From Polyangiaceae bacterium (GTDB lineage Bacteria > Myxococcota_A > Polyangia > Polyangiales > Polyangiaceae), in NCBI GenBank assembly GCA_025937785.1, contig JAICQQ010000005.1, positions 39,241 through 103,240 on the forward strand: 64,000 nucleotides of DNA, written 5' to 3'. Below the pieces are notes generated by a model. It was given only the letters and a program-made list of their open reading frames with translations. It did not search any database and had not been told where the DNA came from. The position numbers and the translations under genes are program-made. Numbering within the stretch: position 1 is the stretch's first letter; each line of letters begins with the position of its first letter. Positions 51,715 through 60,735 of this stretch are shown here, piece by piece.

Positions 51715-52617
51715 GTGAAGAGGCACCCGCGCACGCCGTCACTTCGAGGTCGTTCCGTCACCATCGCGGCGGTCGCTCTCGGCGCGTGGCTGTCTAGCAC
51801 CGCGACCGCGGTTGCCCAGCCGGCTGCTAGCGCACCCGCACCCGAGGCGGCGAGTCCGCCAGGCGCAGCGCTGCCGCCGGCACCGGACGCTACCTCAGGC
51901 TCTTCGCCTGCACCGGCACCCGCTCCGCCCCCAGACACGGCGACGACACCGAACGGCTATCCGCCCGCAACGGTCCCGCCGAGCCCGCCCTCGACTGCGC
52001 CATCCGGTTACCCGGCCCCGCAGGGCTACCCGCCACCGCAGGGCTACCCGCCACCGCAGGGCTACCCGCCACCGCAGGGCTACCCGCCACCGCAGGGCTA
52101 CCCGCCACCGCAGGGCTACCCGCCACCGCAGGGCTACCCGCCACCGCAGGGCTATCCGCCACCGGACCCGAGACCCAAGTACCTTCCTTATCACCGCGGT
52201 GAGGCGGCGCCTGCCGGCTACACCTTGGACGAAGAGGTGCGGCGCGCGCCCGTCGTGGGTGGTCTGATCACGCTGGGGGTTCCCTATTTGCTCGGGCTCT
52301 TGATTGCTTCGCAGGAGGGCTACAACAACAAGAAGGGGTTCTTGGTGATCCCCGGAGTCGGTCCATGGCTGACTCTGCTCACGCGGGAGAGCTCGTGCGA
52401 TCCCAACCTCGCCATCTCGACCTGCAACGAGGACAGCAACGCCCGTTTTGCTCTGGTGCTCGACGGGCTGTTGCAAACCACGGGCGGAGTGCTCACGGCC
52501 TACGGCTTTTTGAACACCAGGAAGCGCTACGTGCGCAACGACTGGGCGCCCCAGATCTCCCTCACTCCACGCTGGACGGGGCGAGGCTTCGATCTCAGCC
52601 TGGCCAGCACTTTCTGA
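51715..52617 (+). CDS. Secreted/membrane protein with Pro-rich GYPPPQ repeats
   Basis: About 300 aa. GTG 51715 is chosen because it directly precedes a basic n-region and a hydrophobic signal (TIAAVALGAWLSSTATAVAQP); the longer frame is unsupported. After about 60 Ala/Pro-rich residues come nine GYPPPQ-type repeats. A conserved-looking C-terminal part follows with a hydrophobic helix (VVGGLITLGVPYLLGLLIAS), a second (FLVIPGVGPWLTLL) and a third (VLDGLLQTTGGVLTAYGFL). It seems to be an envelope protein with a Pro-rich stalk; no family is recognised. Confidence 0.7.
   Translation: MKRHPRTPSLRGRSVTIAAVALGAWLSSTATAVAQPAASAPAPEAASPPGAALPPAPDATSGSSPAPAPAPPPDTATTPNGYPPATVPPSPPSTAPSGYPAPQGYPPPQGYPPPQGYPPPQGYPPPQGYPPPQGYPPPQGYPPPQGYPPPDPRPKYLPYHRGEAAPAGYTLDEEVRRAPVVGGLITLGVPYLLGLLIASQEGYNNKKGFLVIPGVGPWLTLLTRESSCDPNLAISTCNEDSNARFALVLDGLLQTTGGVLTAYGFLNTRKRYVRNDWAPQISLTPRWTGRGFDLSLASTF
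52006..52167 (+). repeat. Nine-copy 18-bp tandem repeat (GYPPPQ), seven units identical
   Basis: The 18-bp unit GGCTACCCGCCACCGCAG recurs without change from 52024 to 52149 (seven copies), flanked by two diverged copies (52006-52023 and 52150-52167). It is in frame and encodes GYPPPQ. Identity at third positions implies recent slippage or recombination, so copy number may vary between strains. Confidence 0.95.
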
Positions 52618-52828
52618 AACGCCAGCTCCGCTGGGTGCTCTGAGCGGCTCATGTGTGGTGGATAGCGGCGGTCTCGCCCCCCCGGCGCGTCTGGCCTCAC
52701 TGAATGCCGAGAAACGCCGCGCGCACCTCGGGAGATCTGGAGTATATCAATCTGAAGAGCGGTGGACGTGAACGGCGGCGTTGCTGGCCTTTCGACCATC
52801 CGCGGAAGCTACGTAGCGGAGGAGACCC

Positions 52829-54103
52829 ATGGATCGCTTTCACGGCAAAGGGAAGAAGGCCTACAACCCCGAAACCCTCGCGCTGGGGTACGGCTACGAC
52901 CCATTTCTGTCCGAGGGTTCGGTCAAGCCTCCGGTGTTTCTGACATCCACTTTTCAGTTTCGGAGCGCCGAGGAAGGACAGCGCCACTTCGAGCTGGCCT
53001 ACCACCTGCGCCCGCCCCGAGCGTCGGAGGTCCCGGGGCTGATATACAGCCGACTGAACAATCCGAACCTCGAGATCTTCGAACGGCGCATGGCAGCCTG
53101 GGACCAAACGGACGAGGGTGCGGCATTCGCCTCCGGCATGGCCGCTACCTCGACGCTGGCCTTCACGTTGCTTCGCCCCGGCGATGCGGTGATCACCTCT
53201 GCCCCCATCTACGGCGGAACTCACTACCTGCTGCAGCACGTGCTCCCGCAGTTCAACATCGAGGCGACCTTCGTTCAGGCCGGGGACGACACTCCCGGGC
53301 TCGTGGCGGAAGCCGCCGATCGACTCGGCCCCGAGCGCGTGCGCATGGTGTTTCTGGAGACGCCCGCGAACCCTTCGAATACGCTGGTCGACATCCGCGC
53401 CGTCGCCGACGTGGTCGAGAACATCAAGCATCGATCGCACAAGGACTGCTGGCTCGCGGTCGACAACACGTTTCTCGGGCCCGTTTTTCAACAGCCGAAA
53501 CTGCTCGGCGCGGACTTCGTGGTGTACTCCGCCACGAAGTTCATCGGCGGCCACAGCGACCTGATCGCCGGCGTGCTCACCGGCGGGCTCGAGCAGGTGC
53601 AGGCGGTCAAGCTGACGCGCACGATCCTCGGCACCATGGCCAACCCTTTCACCGGCTGGATGTTGCTGCGTTCGCTGGAAACGGTCTCGGTGCGCATGCG
53701 GCGTCAGGCGAAGACAGCCAACAAGTTGGCTCGCTTGCTGCTGAAACATCCCAAAGTGCGCAGCGTGCGTTACCCGGGCCTGCTCGAGCCGGGCAGCAAC
53801 CAGCACGCCGTGTTCTCGAAGCAATGCACCGGCGCCGGATCGCTGATCGCCTTCGAGGTCGACGGCGGCGTGCGCGGCGCCCAAGCCTGCTTGAACGCTT
53901 TCGAAGTCGCGCGTCTGGCCGTGTCTCTCGGGGGCACCGAAAGCCTGGTAGAGCACCCCATGACCATGACCCACTCCGACGTTCCGCAGGAAGAGCTCGA
54001 GAAGATCGGCGTCTCGCCCGGCTTGATCCGCATGTCCGTGGGCCTCGAGCACGCCTCCGACCTCGCGCGCGACCTGCGCCACGCGCTCGACGCCGTCCCA
54101 TGA
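52829..54103 (+). CDS. PLP-dependent Cys/Met metabolism enzyme (cystathionine gamma-synthase/lyase family)
   Basis: A 424-aa fold-type I PLP enzyme of the MetB/MetC/MetZ/MGL family. Motifs are YSRLNNPNLEIFERRMAAW, GAAFASGMAA, YGGTHYLL, LETPANPSN, AVDNTFLGPVFQQP, the PLP-lysine YSATK237-FIGGHSD, TILGTMANPFTGW and SLGGTESLVEHP. The specific reaction (methionine gamma-lyase, O-acylhomoserine sulfhydrylase or cystathionine gamma-synthase) cannot be told from motifs alone. ATG 52829 has a good ribosome site (GGAGGAGA). No methionine-pathway neighbours. Confidence 0.92.
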   Translation: MDRFHGKGKKAYNPETLALGYGYDPFLSEGSVKPPVFLTSTFQFRSAEEGQRHFELAYHLRPPRASEVPGLIYSRLNNPNLEIFERRMAAWDQTDEGAAFASGMAATSTLAFTLLRPGDAVITSAPIYGGTHYLLQHVLPQFNIEATFVQAGDDTPGLVAEAADRLGPERVRMVFLETPANPSNTLVDIRAVADVVENIKHRSHKDCWLAVDNTFLGPVFQQPKLLGADFVVYSATKFIGGHSDLIAGVLTGGLEQVQAVKLTRTILGTMANPFTGWMLLRSLETVSVRMRRQAKTANKLARLLLKHPKVRSVRYPGLLEPGSNQHAVFSKQCTGAGSLIAFEVDGGVRGAQACLNAFEVARLAVSLGGTESLVEHPMTMTHSDVPQEELEKIGVSPGLIRMSVGLEHASDLARDLRHALDAVP

Positions 54104-54150
54104 AGCGGCTCACGCCTCAGCCTCGAACGCCGCGCTCGCGAGCGCAACCG

Positions 54151-54558
54151 TTAGTCGTCGGCGAGGACGGCGGCTACTTTGTCAGCGAGGGCGGTGGGGC
54201 TGAACGGCTTGTTCAGGAACTCTGCTGAAAGCGCCATCGACTCGCTGTTCATGCGCGCGCCAGGATAGCCGGAGACGAAGAGCACTCGCAGCTGCGGGTA
54301 GCGATCACAGAGCATACGCGCCAACTCTGGGCCCTGAGTCGCCGGCATGACCACGTCCGAGACCAACAGATCGATGGTGCCTTCGAAGCGCGCGGAAATC
54401 GCCAGTGCCTCGTCGGCGTTCGCCGCGATCAGCACCGAGAAACCTGCGCGTTCGAGGACGCGCTGGAGTACCTTGCGGACCGTCGGCTCGTCGTCAACCA
54501 AGAGCACGGTGCGTTGCACGCTACCCTGAGACGCGGACTTGACCCCGGAAGAGCTCAC
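54151..54558 (-). CDS. Single-domain response regulator
   Basis: A 135-aa CheY-like receiver without an output domain. It has the acidic cluster VDDE (22-24), phospho-acceptor Asp68 in LLVSDVVMP, the Ser of LFVSGYPG and Lys in FLNKPFSP. The N-terminal 15 residues are flexible. GTG 54558 is supported by AAGGA 8 nt upstream. Output probably occurs by protein contact with a partner kinase or target elsewhere in the genome; no histidine kinase is nearby. Confidence 0.93.
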   Translation of the reverse strand: MSSSGVKSASQGSVQRTVLLVDDEPTVRKVLQRVLERAGFSVLIAANADEALAISARFEGTIDLLVSDVVMPATQGPELARMLCDRYPQLRVLFVSGYPGARMNSESMALSAEFLNKPFSPTALADKVAAVLADD

Positions 54559-54937
54559 ACGACATCCTTTTCCACGGCTCGGCCGTTCCTGGGCGACCCC
54601 CTGCCGAATGACTCATGATACCTCAAACCAAGGGCGCGCTCCTAGCACGCTTCGCCGCGATTCTGTCCGATCTGCAAGAAGCCGGTAGCCCGAGCCGCGT
54701 TCGGAGCCTGGCGCTGAATTGCGCTCCGCGCAGAAACGGCGCCCCGACCTTGCGCCAGAAGGTGCCCCGATCTTGCCCGCTTTTTCCCCAGCCCGCGGCG
54801 CCGGCTCGTCGGGCGTCAAACTTTCTTTGCTGGAACGAGGAAGCTTTTGCGCGGAGTCGGCGTAGGCGTCCGTGCGCTAGTGGCTTCAGTTATGCCACAT
54901 GGGCGACTCAGCCCAGACCATGCTATCCGAGGTACGT
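54559..54937. other. Intergenic region without a recognised gene
   Basis: This 379-bp region lies between the divergent response-regulator and outer-membrane-protein genes. Open frames here (for example from 54615) have Arg/Pro-rich translations without motifs. It should contain the promoters of both genes; none could be picked with confidence. Confidence 0.5.
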
Positions 54938-55768
54938 ATGAGTGCATTGCTTAACCAACCGCTCCGATTGTTTGCCGTTCTCACCTGCATGACCCCGACG
55001 TTGGCCGTCGCCCAAACGCCGGACGCCGTCCCCCCCGCAGCGACCCCGGTCCCGCCCGAAGGCGCACCAGCACCAGCCGAACCGACGACGGCGGCTCCAG
55101 TCGCGGAGGCGCCTCCCGCAACCGCTGAAGCGGTGCCGAGCGCGCCAGCCGAAGAAGTTCCCGCGGACGCCCCCGCGGGGAAAATGGATCTTTCCGCGCC
55201 ACCACCTCCCCCCGCACGTACGCGGCAGGCGCGCGTCCACAATGGTTTCTACCTGCGCGGCAGCTTTGGTGGCGGCGGCTTGTGGCCCAAGATCGTGGAC
55301 CGGAGCGAGCCGGAAGACGAGCAGGTCGACATCACCGGCGGGACCTTCGCGCTCAGCTTCGAAGCCTTGGTGGGTGCCTCGCCTGCGGACGGGTTTGCCC
55401 TAGGAGGTGGCGTGTTCTGGGCGGGCGGTACCGGCGAGCTCAGCGAGGACGGCGTGGACGTCACGGTCAGCTCACTGCTCGTGGGTCCGTTCTTCGACGC
55501 CTTCCCCAATCCGAAAGACGGGTTCCATCTGGGAGCGATGGTGGGCTACGCCAGCCAGGGCGTTCACGATCACCCGAGCGGCGTCAACCGAACCCACGGC
55601 TTCGGCGGTGCTGCCTGGCTCGGCTACGATTGGTGGGTTTCGAACGAGCTGTCCGCGGGCACCGCGTTGCGCTTCAACGGCGCTCTGACCGACGGCGAAG
55701 AAGGCGACGGCAGCGTCCGGGTCAACAGCGCGGGTGTCACGTTGCTCATCACGGCGCTGTATCACTGA
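54938..55768 (+). CDS. Outer-membrane beta-barrel-like protein with Pro/Ala-rich N-terminus
   Basis: About 276 aa. ATG 54938 is chosen because GAGG lies 5 nt upstream and a signal peptide follows (MSALLNQPLRLFAVLTCMTPTLAVAQ). Residues about 27-95 are Pro/Ala/Glu-rich and probably disordered. The remainder has amphipathic strands with Gly and aromatic residues (GFYLRGSFGGGGLW, GTFALSFEALVGA, FALGGGVFWAGG, HLGAMVGYASQG, AWLGYDWWVSNELSAGTALRF, VTLLITALYH). It ends in an aromatic-like residue pattern common for outer-membrane barrels. Function unknown. Confidence 0.75.
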   Translation: MSALLNQPLRLFAVLTCMTPTLAVAQTPDAVPPAATPVPPEGAPAPAEPTTAAPVAEAPPATAEAVPSAPAEEVPADAPAGKMDLSAPPPPPARTRQARVHNGFYLRGSFGGGGLWPKIVDRSEPEDEQVDITGGTFALSFEALVGASPADGFALGGGVFWAGGTGELSEDGVDVTVSSLLVGPFFDAFPNPKDGFHLGAMVGYASQGVHDHPSGVNRTHGFGGAAWLGYDWWVSNELSAGTALRFNGALTDGEEGDGSVRVNSAGVTLLITALYH

Positions 55769-55769
55769 C

Positions 55770-55798
55770 AGCGCACGACCGCAGACATTGCGGGCGCT
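55770..55798. terminator. Hairpin between convergent genes
   Basis: CCGCA (55779-55783) pairs with TGCGG (55789-55793), and outer AGCGC (55770-55774) pairs with GCGCT (55794-55798) across a four-base bulge. It lies between the convergent outer-membrane-protein and acetoacetyl-CoA synthetase genes. A weak terminator candidate. Confidence 0.35.
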
Positions 55799-57801
55799 CA
55801 GGCCCTGTCGCGAAGGGCCACGTATTCGTCGAGGGCGCTGGGGTCTTTCAGGGTGTCGCGGCTCGCCGCTCGCTCCACGGGCACGCCCGCCAGGATGCGC
55901 TTGACGGGGACCTCTAGTTTCTTACCGCTTAGCGTGCGCGGGACGGCGCGCACCTGGACGAACTCGTCCGGCACGTGCCGCGGCGAAAGCTCCGCGCGCA
56001 GCAGCGCCTTCAGCTTGTGACGCAGCTCGGCGTCCAACGTGTGCCCGTCAGCCAGCACCAAGAACAGCCAGAGTTTGCCCTCGCGCTCTGCACTGCCGGT
56101 GTCGACCACGAGTGAGTCGGAGACTTCGGGCAGCGCCTCGACGACACGGTAGAACTCACTCGTGCCCATCCGGACGCCGCCTCGGTTCAAGGTCGAGTCG
56201 GAGCGACCATAGATCACGAAGCCGCCAGAAGCCGTCTGCTTGACCCAATCGCCGTGCCGCCAGACGCCCTCGAACGTCGAGAAATAGCTCTCGTAAAGCC
56301 GGCTTCCGTCAGCGTCACCCCAGAAAAAGAGCGGCATCGACGGCAGCGGCACCGTCAGCACCAGCTCGCCCACCTCATCGACTATGCGACGCCCGTCAGG
56401 GTCGAACGCCGCCACGGCGCAGCCTAGCCCGGCGCATTGGATCTCGCCGACGCGCACCGGCAAGAGCGGACACCCGAGCACGAACGCGGTGCACACGTCG
56501 GTACCTCCGCTCACCGACCCCAGCGCGAGCTCTCGAGACACGTGCGCGTAGACCCAGGAAAATCCGTCACTCGGCAGCGGAGCGCCGGTGCTGCCGATGG
56601 CCCGGAGACTTCCGAGATCGAAGCGCGCACCCGGAGTCAGACCCGCCTTCTGGCAGCTCGTGAGGAACGCTGCGCTCGTCCCGAAGTACGTGATGCGCTC
56701 GCGAGCAGCCAGCTGCCACAACGCCGACAGATTGGGGTGCGCGGGACTGCCGTCGTACAGCACCACCGTCGCTTGGACCAGCAGGCCCGAGATCAAGTAG
56801 TTCCACATCATCCAGCCGGTGGTAGTGAACCAGAAGAAGCGATCGTCGGGGCCGAGATCCGAGTGCAAGCTCAAGGCCTTCAGATGCTCGAGCAGAATGC
56901 CGCCGTGGCCCTGCACGATGGGTTTGGGCAAACCTGTGGTGCCCGACGAGTAGAGCACCCACAGCGGATGGTCGAAAGGCACGGGGCGGAACGTGAGCGG
57001 AGCGTCGTGGGCACAAAGCTCGTCGAAGCCGAGGACGGGCACGTCGAGCCGCTCCCGGAGCGCGAAACCGCTGAGCCTCACGATGTGTTCGAGCGAGGGC
57101 AACCCGCGAGCGATCTCCGCGACCGCCGCGCTTTTGTCGTGGCGCTTGCCTCCATAGACGTAGGCGTCGATCGTCAGCAGGACTTTCGGTTCGATCTGGC
57201 TGAAGCGATCGAGCACGCTCGGTACGCCGAACTCCGGCGCGCAGCTCGACCAGATCGCGCCGAGGCTGGCGCTGGCGAGGAACAGCACCAACGTCTCGGC
57301 GGTGTTCGGCGCGAACGCGGCTACCCGATCCCCCTGCACTACGCCCAAGCGACGCAGCCCCTCCGCCGCCCGTCGCACGCGCGCATAGAGGTCCGCGTAC
57401 GAAAGTTCAGTGCGGCCGCCGGCCTCGTCGAGCGCGAGGATGGCAGGCTGCGCGTCGCGCCGTCGCAGCGCGTGTTCGGCGTAGTTCAGCGTGGCGCCAG
57501 GGAACCACTCGGTGCCCGGCATCTCGCGCCTTCCGAGGGCTGCACGAAACGGGCTGTGGAACTGGACCTCGAAATACTCGGCGATCGATTGCCAGAATGC
57601 TCCCGGCTCTCGGGTGGACCAGCGCTGCAGCGCGAAGTAGTCCTCGAATTCGGCGGCGCCGAACGACGGGTGCTCGGTGAGCCAACCCAGGTAGCGGGTC
57701 ATGTTGCAGCGTTCCACCGCCTCCGCGGTGGGCGTATAGAGGATCTGGCCCTCCACAGCCGGCGTCGCGGGCTGCGCCGCATCGTGCTCGTGCTCGCTCA
57801 T
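55798..57801 (-). CDS. aacS: Acetoacetyl-CoA synthetase
   Basis: A 667-aa adenylate-forming enzyme that converts acetoacetate, CoA and ATP to acetoacetyl-CoA, AMP and PPi. It has the AMP-binding motif LYSSGTTGLPKPIVQ, FFWFTTTGWMMWNYLISGL, GSTGAPLPSDGF, SVSGGTDVCTAFV, GRSDSTLNRGGVRMGTSEFYRVVE and the C-terminal catalytic Lys in TLSGKKLEVPVK. The N-terminal RYLGWL and QRWSTREPGAFWQSIAEYF match the ACAS class. Length matches the AacS family. ATG 57801 has a GAAGGAGA site; it overlaps the stop of the membrane-protein gene upstream (ATGA). Confidence 0.94.
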   Translation of the reverse strand: MSEHEHDAAQPATPAVEGQILYTPTAEAVERCNMTRYLGWLTEHPSFGAAEFEDYFALQRWSTREPGAFWQSIAEYFEVQFHSPFRAALGRREMPGTEWFPGATLNYAEHALRRRDAQPAILALDEAGGRTELSYADLYARVRRAAEGLRRLGVVQGDRVAAFAPNTAETLVLFLASASLGAIWSSCAPEFGVPSVLDRFSQIEPKVLLTIDAYVYGGKRHDKSAAVAEIARGLPSLEHIVRLSGFALRERLDVPVLGFDELCAHDAPLTFRPVPFDHPLWVLYSSGTTGLPKPIVQGHGGILLEHLKALSLHSDLGPDDRFFWFTTTGWMMWNYLISGLLVQATVVLYDGSPAHPNLSALWQLAARERITYFGTSAAFLTSCQKAGLTPGARFDLGSLRAIGSTGAPLPSDGFSWVYAHVSRELALGSVSGGTDVCTAFVLGCPLLPVRVGEIQCAGLGCAVAAFDPDGRRIVDEVGELVLTVPLPSMPLFFWGDADGSRLYESYFSTFEGVWRHGDWVKQTASGGFVIYGRSDSTLNRGGVRMGTSEFYRVVEALPEVSDSLVVDTGSAEREGKLWLFLVLADGHTLDAELRHKLKALLRAELSPRHVPDEFVQVRAVPRTLSGKKLEVPVKRILAGVPVERAASRDTLKDPSALDEYVALRDRA

Positions 57802-58958
57802 GGCGTGTTCTCCTTCGTGATCGATGCCGGGCCCGCCGCTGGAAGGCCCAGCGCTCGGCGTTGCGCAGGCAGCTGGCGAGTGTCCTTGCGACGCCAGAGC
57901 AGACCATCGAGCACGTAGTGCGTTGCCTGGGGCACCATCAACACTGGCACGACCAGGGCGACGAGCCCAGCGGGCAGCTCGAAGTTCGCGGCTCCGAACA
58001 GCCAGGGTCGATCGTGGAACACCAGACGATCCCACAAGAACTCTTCTACGAACGCCAGACACAGCAGAAACAGTAAGAACGCGACCAGCCCCTTCTTCAC
58101 GACATCGCCCATGAAGGCGCGCCTGGTTTCGCCGGCACGCTCGCGAGCGTAGGCCCATAAGAGCGCGAAGTACGGCACGCCGTGGGCCACGACGTTGGTC
58201 ACCGTGAACGCGAAGTCGTTGTTGGTAGCAACGATCCCCACATACCAGATGGTCACGGTGGCGCCCACGACACAACTCTTGCCAAGCTCGAAGGAGCGCC
58301 GCGTGATCAGCAGCGACAGCTGTCGCAGCACGTAAGCCGCGAGGGCTGCCCACCAGCAAAGTTCGAGCCACGGCAACCAGGCACGCGCGATCGCGCCAGC
58401 GACGAAGTCACCTTCGACGAACCACGCGAACTGCTTCTCGCCGGCGTATGCATGCCAATGCAAGATCGGATACAGCGTCGCGGCATAGATGACAGCGTCG
58501 TCGATGATGCGATCGATCGGCTGGCGCAACGGATTTTTCGCTCGGTACAGCGCCACCCAACCGACCTGCTGCCGCACGAAGTGGTACACGGCCACGTACG
58601 CGAAGCAGCGCCAGAACAGCATCGAACTTTGCGCGTACAGGTAGTAGCCGGCGATGAAGACGGCGAGCGGCGCGAGCGCGTAGCGGGCCGGGTGTCGCGC
58701 CAGTTCTTCGCGATCGAGGTAGGTGCGAAACAACGTGGCATAAACGTGGGCCACGTCGATGCCGAGCACGAACACGAGCCATGCCCAGCCAGGAAACGGG
58801 TGCTCGCCGAACCCCTGAAGCTCACCGAAGAGCACCAGGCCCAGCGCCAACGCCGCGCTGCCCGCGAAGATCGACAAATCGACGCGCGCACCCCACAACC
58901 ACGGTCCCAGGGACACGCGACTCTGGGCGCTCGGTAAGACTGCGTCGGTAATCGTCAT
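57798..58958 (-). CDS. Polytopic membrane protein with conserved-looking His motifs
   Basis: A 386-aa integral membrane protein with about eight hydrophobic segments. Polar and histidine-containing motifs sit near helix ends: GIDVAHVYATLFRTYLDREE, YVAVYHFVRQQVGWVALYR, TLYPILHWHAYAG, VTNVVAHGVPYFALLWAY and PQATHYVLDGLLWRRKDTR. Such a spread of His/Asp residues resembles metal- or haem-dependent membrane enzymes, but no family is recognised. ATG 58958 is chosen; it lies 58 bp after the flavoprotein stop. The stop overlaps the aacS ATG by 4 bp, so it is probably translationally coupled to aacS. Confidence 0.7.
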   Translation of the reverse strand: MTITDAVLPSAQSRVSLGPWLWGARVDLSIFAGSAALALGLVLFGELQGFGEHPFPGWAWLVFVLGIDVAHVYATLFRTYLDREELARHPARYALAPLAVFIAGYYLYAQSSMLFWRCFAYVAVYHFVRQQVGWVALYRAKNPLRQPIDRIIDDAVIYAATLYPILHWHAYAGEKQFAWFVEGDFVAGAIARAWLPWLELCWWAALAAYVLRQLSLLITRRSFELGKSCVVGATVTIWYVGIVATNNDFAFTVTNVVAHGVPYFALLWAYARERAGETRRAFMGDVVKKGLVAFLLFLLCLAFVEEFLWDRLVFHDRPWLFGAANFELPAGLVALVVPVLMVPQATHYVLDGLLWRRKDTRQLPAQRRALGLPAAGPASITKENTP

Positions 58959-59016
58959 GCGCTGCCATGGTAGCGCACGTTGGGCCGCCCGTGGACGCCC
59001 TCGCGTGCACGAGTGC

Positions 59017-60636
59017 TCAGCCGGCAGCGAGCGGCTCCACCGTTCTGCCCAGCCGGGCAAGGACGCGCTCCGCAGCCAACACCCCGCGGTCCTGCGCCTC
59101 CTCGAACAGCGCGATCCCCGAGAGGTCCGAGTGGGCGAAGTGAACCCGATCGAGCTGAGCGCGCTCGGCGGCTTTGCGATCGGCCCCCTGCAAAAAACCG
59201 GGAGTCGGCCGCACCATCGCGTGCCCCCATTTGTAGATGTCGATGCGCTCCAAATGCTCGCCGAGATCGGGGTGCGCCTGGCTCAGGTCCCCCACGATGG
59301 CGTTCGACCAGGTGGCGTGGTCGGTCGCGAGCAGGCGCTCGCGGTCGCGGCGCGGGTCAGTCGTGAGCGGCAAGTAGTAGGTCCAAACGTCCGGCCCCAC
59401 GTCTCGCAACGCTTGATGCCGGGCGCTCACGTAGCCGAGTGACGGACTGTCGAACAGCACGTTGTCCCATGCCAGCGGCGCGCCCAGATGCCGTGGGTCG
59501 CGCTTCAGGTGCAGGTTCGCGACCAGCCAAGGCCCGTAACTGAACGCCGCCAGGTGCCCGGGTTTTCGGTCGCGCCAGGGCCGCAGCACGCGGGCCGCGA
59601 CGAACTGCGGCACGGCCAGGATAACGTGCTCTGCGATCACGGGTTTGAGCTTCCCGGACACGGCGTCGAAGACCGCGAGCTGCACGTGGCCTTCGCCCGG
59701 AACCACGTCGGTGACCAGGCATCCGGTTTCGACGCGCCCCTGCGAGTGGCGCTCGAGGTGGTGCACGAGTCGGCCGTTGCCCTCCGGCCAGGACACGAAC
59801 GGCTGCGACACTCCACTCGCTCCCGCCCGGCGTGAGCAAAAATAGAACAGCAGCGCCCAAGCGCTGGTGTGTTCGAGCGTGAGGCCGTAGTCGTCGCGGC
59901 ACGCCAGATCGAGGTACCAGCGGAGGCGCGGCGAGCGAAACCCTTCCCGCTCCAGCCACTCCGCTCCCGAGGCGCGATCGAGCTCGACGAGGTCGGCATC
60001 GTCGCTCGAATTTCTTACGGGCAAGGCGAACGCACGCCGCCCGCTCGAGTCGCGTTTCGTTGCCCACTGGTCCATGAGCTTCTCGAAGCGCCTGAGCTCG
60101 GACCAGTCCGCATCGGAGGCTCCGGCGGCGGGAAACAGCCCGGGGTGCCAACTGCCGTCGATGAACAAGCGCTCCTCCGGCTCGCGGATGCGAAAACGCT
60201 CGCGAGCGCGCGGCGGCCCTGGTGCAGGCGCGAGCACCCCCATCTCGTCCAGCAAGATCCGAAGCGCGCGGTTCTCTGCGAGGGGAACGGGAACGTAGTG
60301 CGCACCCCAAGGATAGGGCACGCTGCCATCGGTGCCCGAAACGGAGGTTCCCCCGGCGAGTGGTTCCAGCTCGAAAATCCGGTAGTCCCGAAACGAGCTG
60401 CGGGCGAGGCGCCAGCCGGCGCACAGGCCTGCGGGACCGGCACCGACGATGGCGACGCCCACGCGTTCGGGCGTTCCCGAGGCGCGTTCGTACCAGGCTT
60501 CTCTGAGGCGGTGTCCCACATCGTGCGCGGCGCCACGCACCTCGCCCGGGTAAGCGCGCGCGCTTTCTTTGCAGGCGGGCGCGGCGAGCGATGTCCCGAG
60601 CAGCGCGGAAAGCAGTCCTCGGCGAGAAACGGTCAT
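59017..60636 (-). CDS. Tat-exported FAD-dependent amine-oxidase-like protein
   Basis: A 539-aa flavoprotein with a twin-arginine signal (SRRGLLSALLG) ending near a Cys (APAC22), so it may be a lipidated periplasmic protein. The FAD-binding motif is VAIVGAGPAGLCAG (Gly65-Gly70), followed by an acidic FELEPLAGG strand end and GGTSVSG. The middle (about 200-330) and the C-terminal IALFEEAQDRGVLAAERVL fit the amine oxidase/protoporphyrinogen oxidase-like superfamily. Substrate unknown. Same strand as the membrane-protein and aacS genes, so the three may form a transcription unit. Confidence 0.8.
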   Translation of the reverse strand: MTVSRRGLLSALLGTSLAAPACKESARAYPGEVRGAAHDVGHRLREAWYERASGTPERVGVAIVGAGPAGLCAGWRLARSSFRDYRIFELEPLAGGTSVSGTDGSVPYPWGAHYVPVPLAENRALRILLDEMGVLAPAPGPPRARERFRIREPEERLFIDGSWHPGLFPAAGASDADWSELRRFEKLMDQWATKRDSSGRRAFALPVRNSSDDADLVELDRASGAEWLEREGFRSPRLRWYLDLACRDDYGLTLEHTSAWALLFYFCSRRAGASGVSQPFVSWPEGNGRLVHHLERHSQGRVETGCLVTDVVPGEGHVQLAVFDAVSGKLKPVIAEHVILAVPQFVAARVLRPWRDRKPGHLAAFSYGPWLVANLHLKRDPRHLGAPLAWDNVLFDSPSLGYVSARHQALRDVGPDVWTYYLPLTTDPRRDRERLLATDHATWSNAIVGDLSQAHPDLGEHLERIDIYKWGHAMVRPTPGFLQGADRKAAERAQLDRVHFAHSDLSGIALFEEAQDRGVLAAERVLARLGRTVEPLAAG

Positions 60637-60735
60637 GCTTCGGGTTCGGGAGACTCGGCCAAAACCAAAGGGCCGCTTTCGCCACTAGCACCACTGCCGA
60701 AAGAACACTACGAAGACTACAGTAGAGCTCGAAAC

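Noticed and set aside
52006..52167. Regular 18-bp repeats as a possible CRISPR array
   Set aside because: Units are contiguous without spacers and in frame, encoding GYPPPQ.
54615..54941. 108-codon plus-strand frame upstream of the outer-membrane protein
   Set aside because: Translation turns Arg/Pro-rich, no ribosome site, and it overlaps the likely promoter region.
57802..58371. N-terminal extension of the acetoacetyl-CoA synthetase frame (190 codons)
   Set aside because: It lies in the membrane-protein gene; ATG 57801 has a ribosome site and gives normal family length.
59869..60735. 289-codon N-terminal extension of the M3 peptidase frame
   Set aside because: It is antisense to the flavoprotein gene; the family N-terminus begins at 60736.
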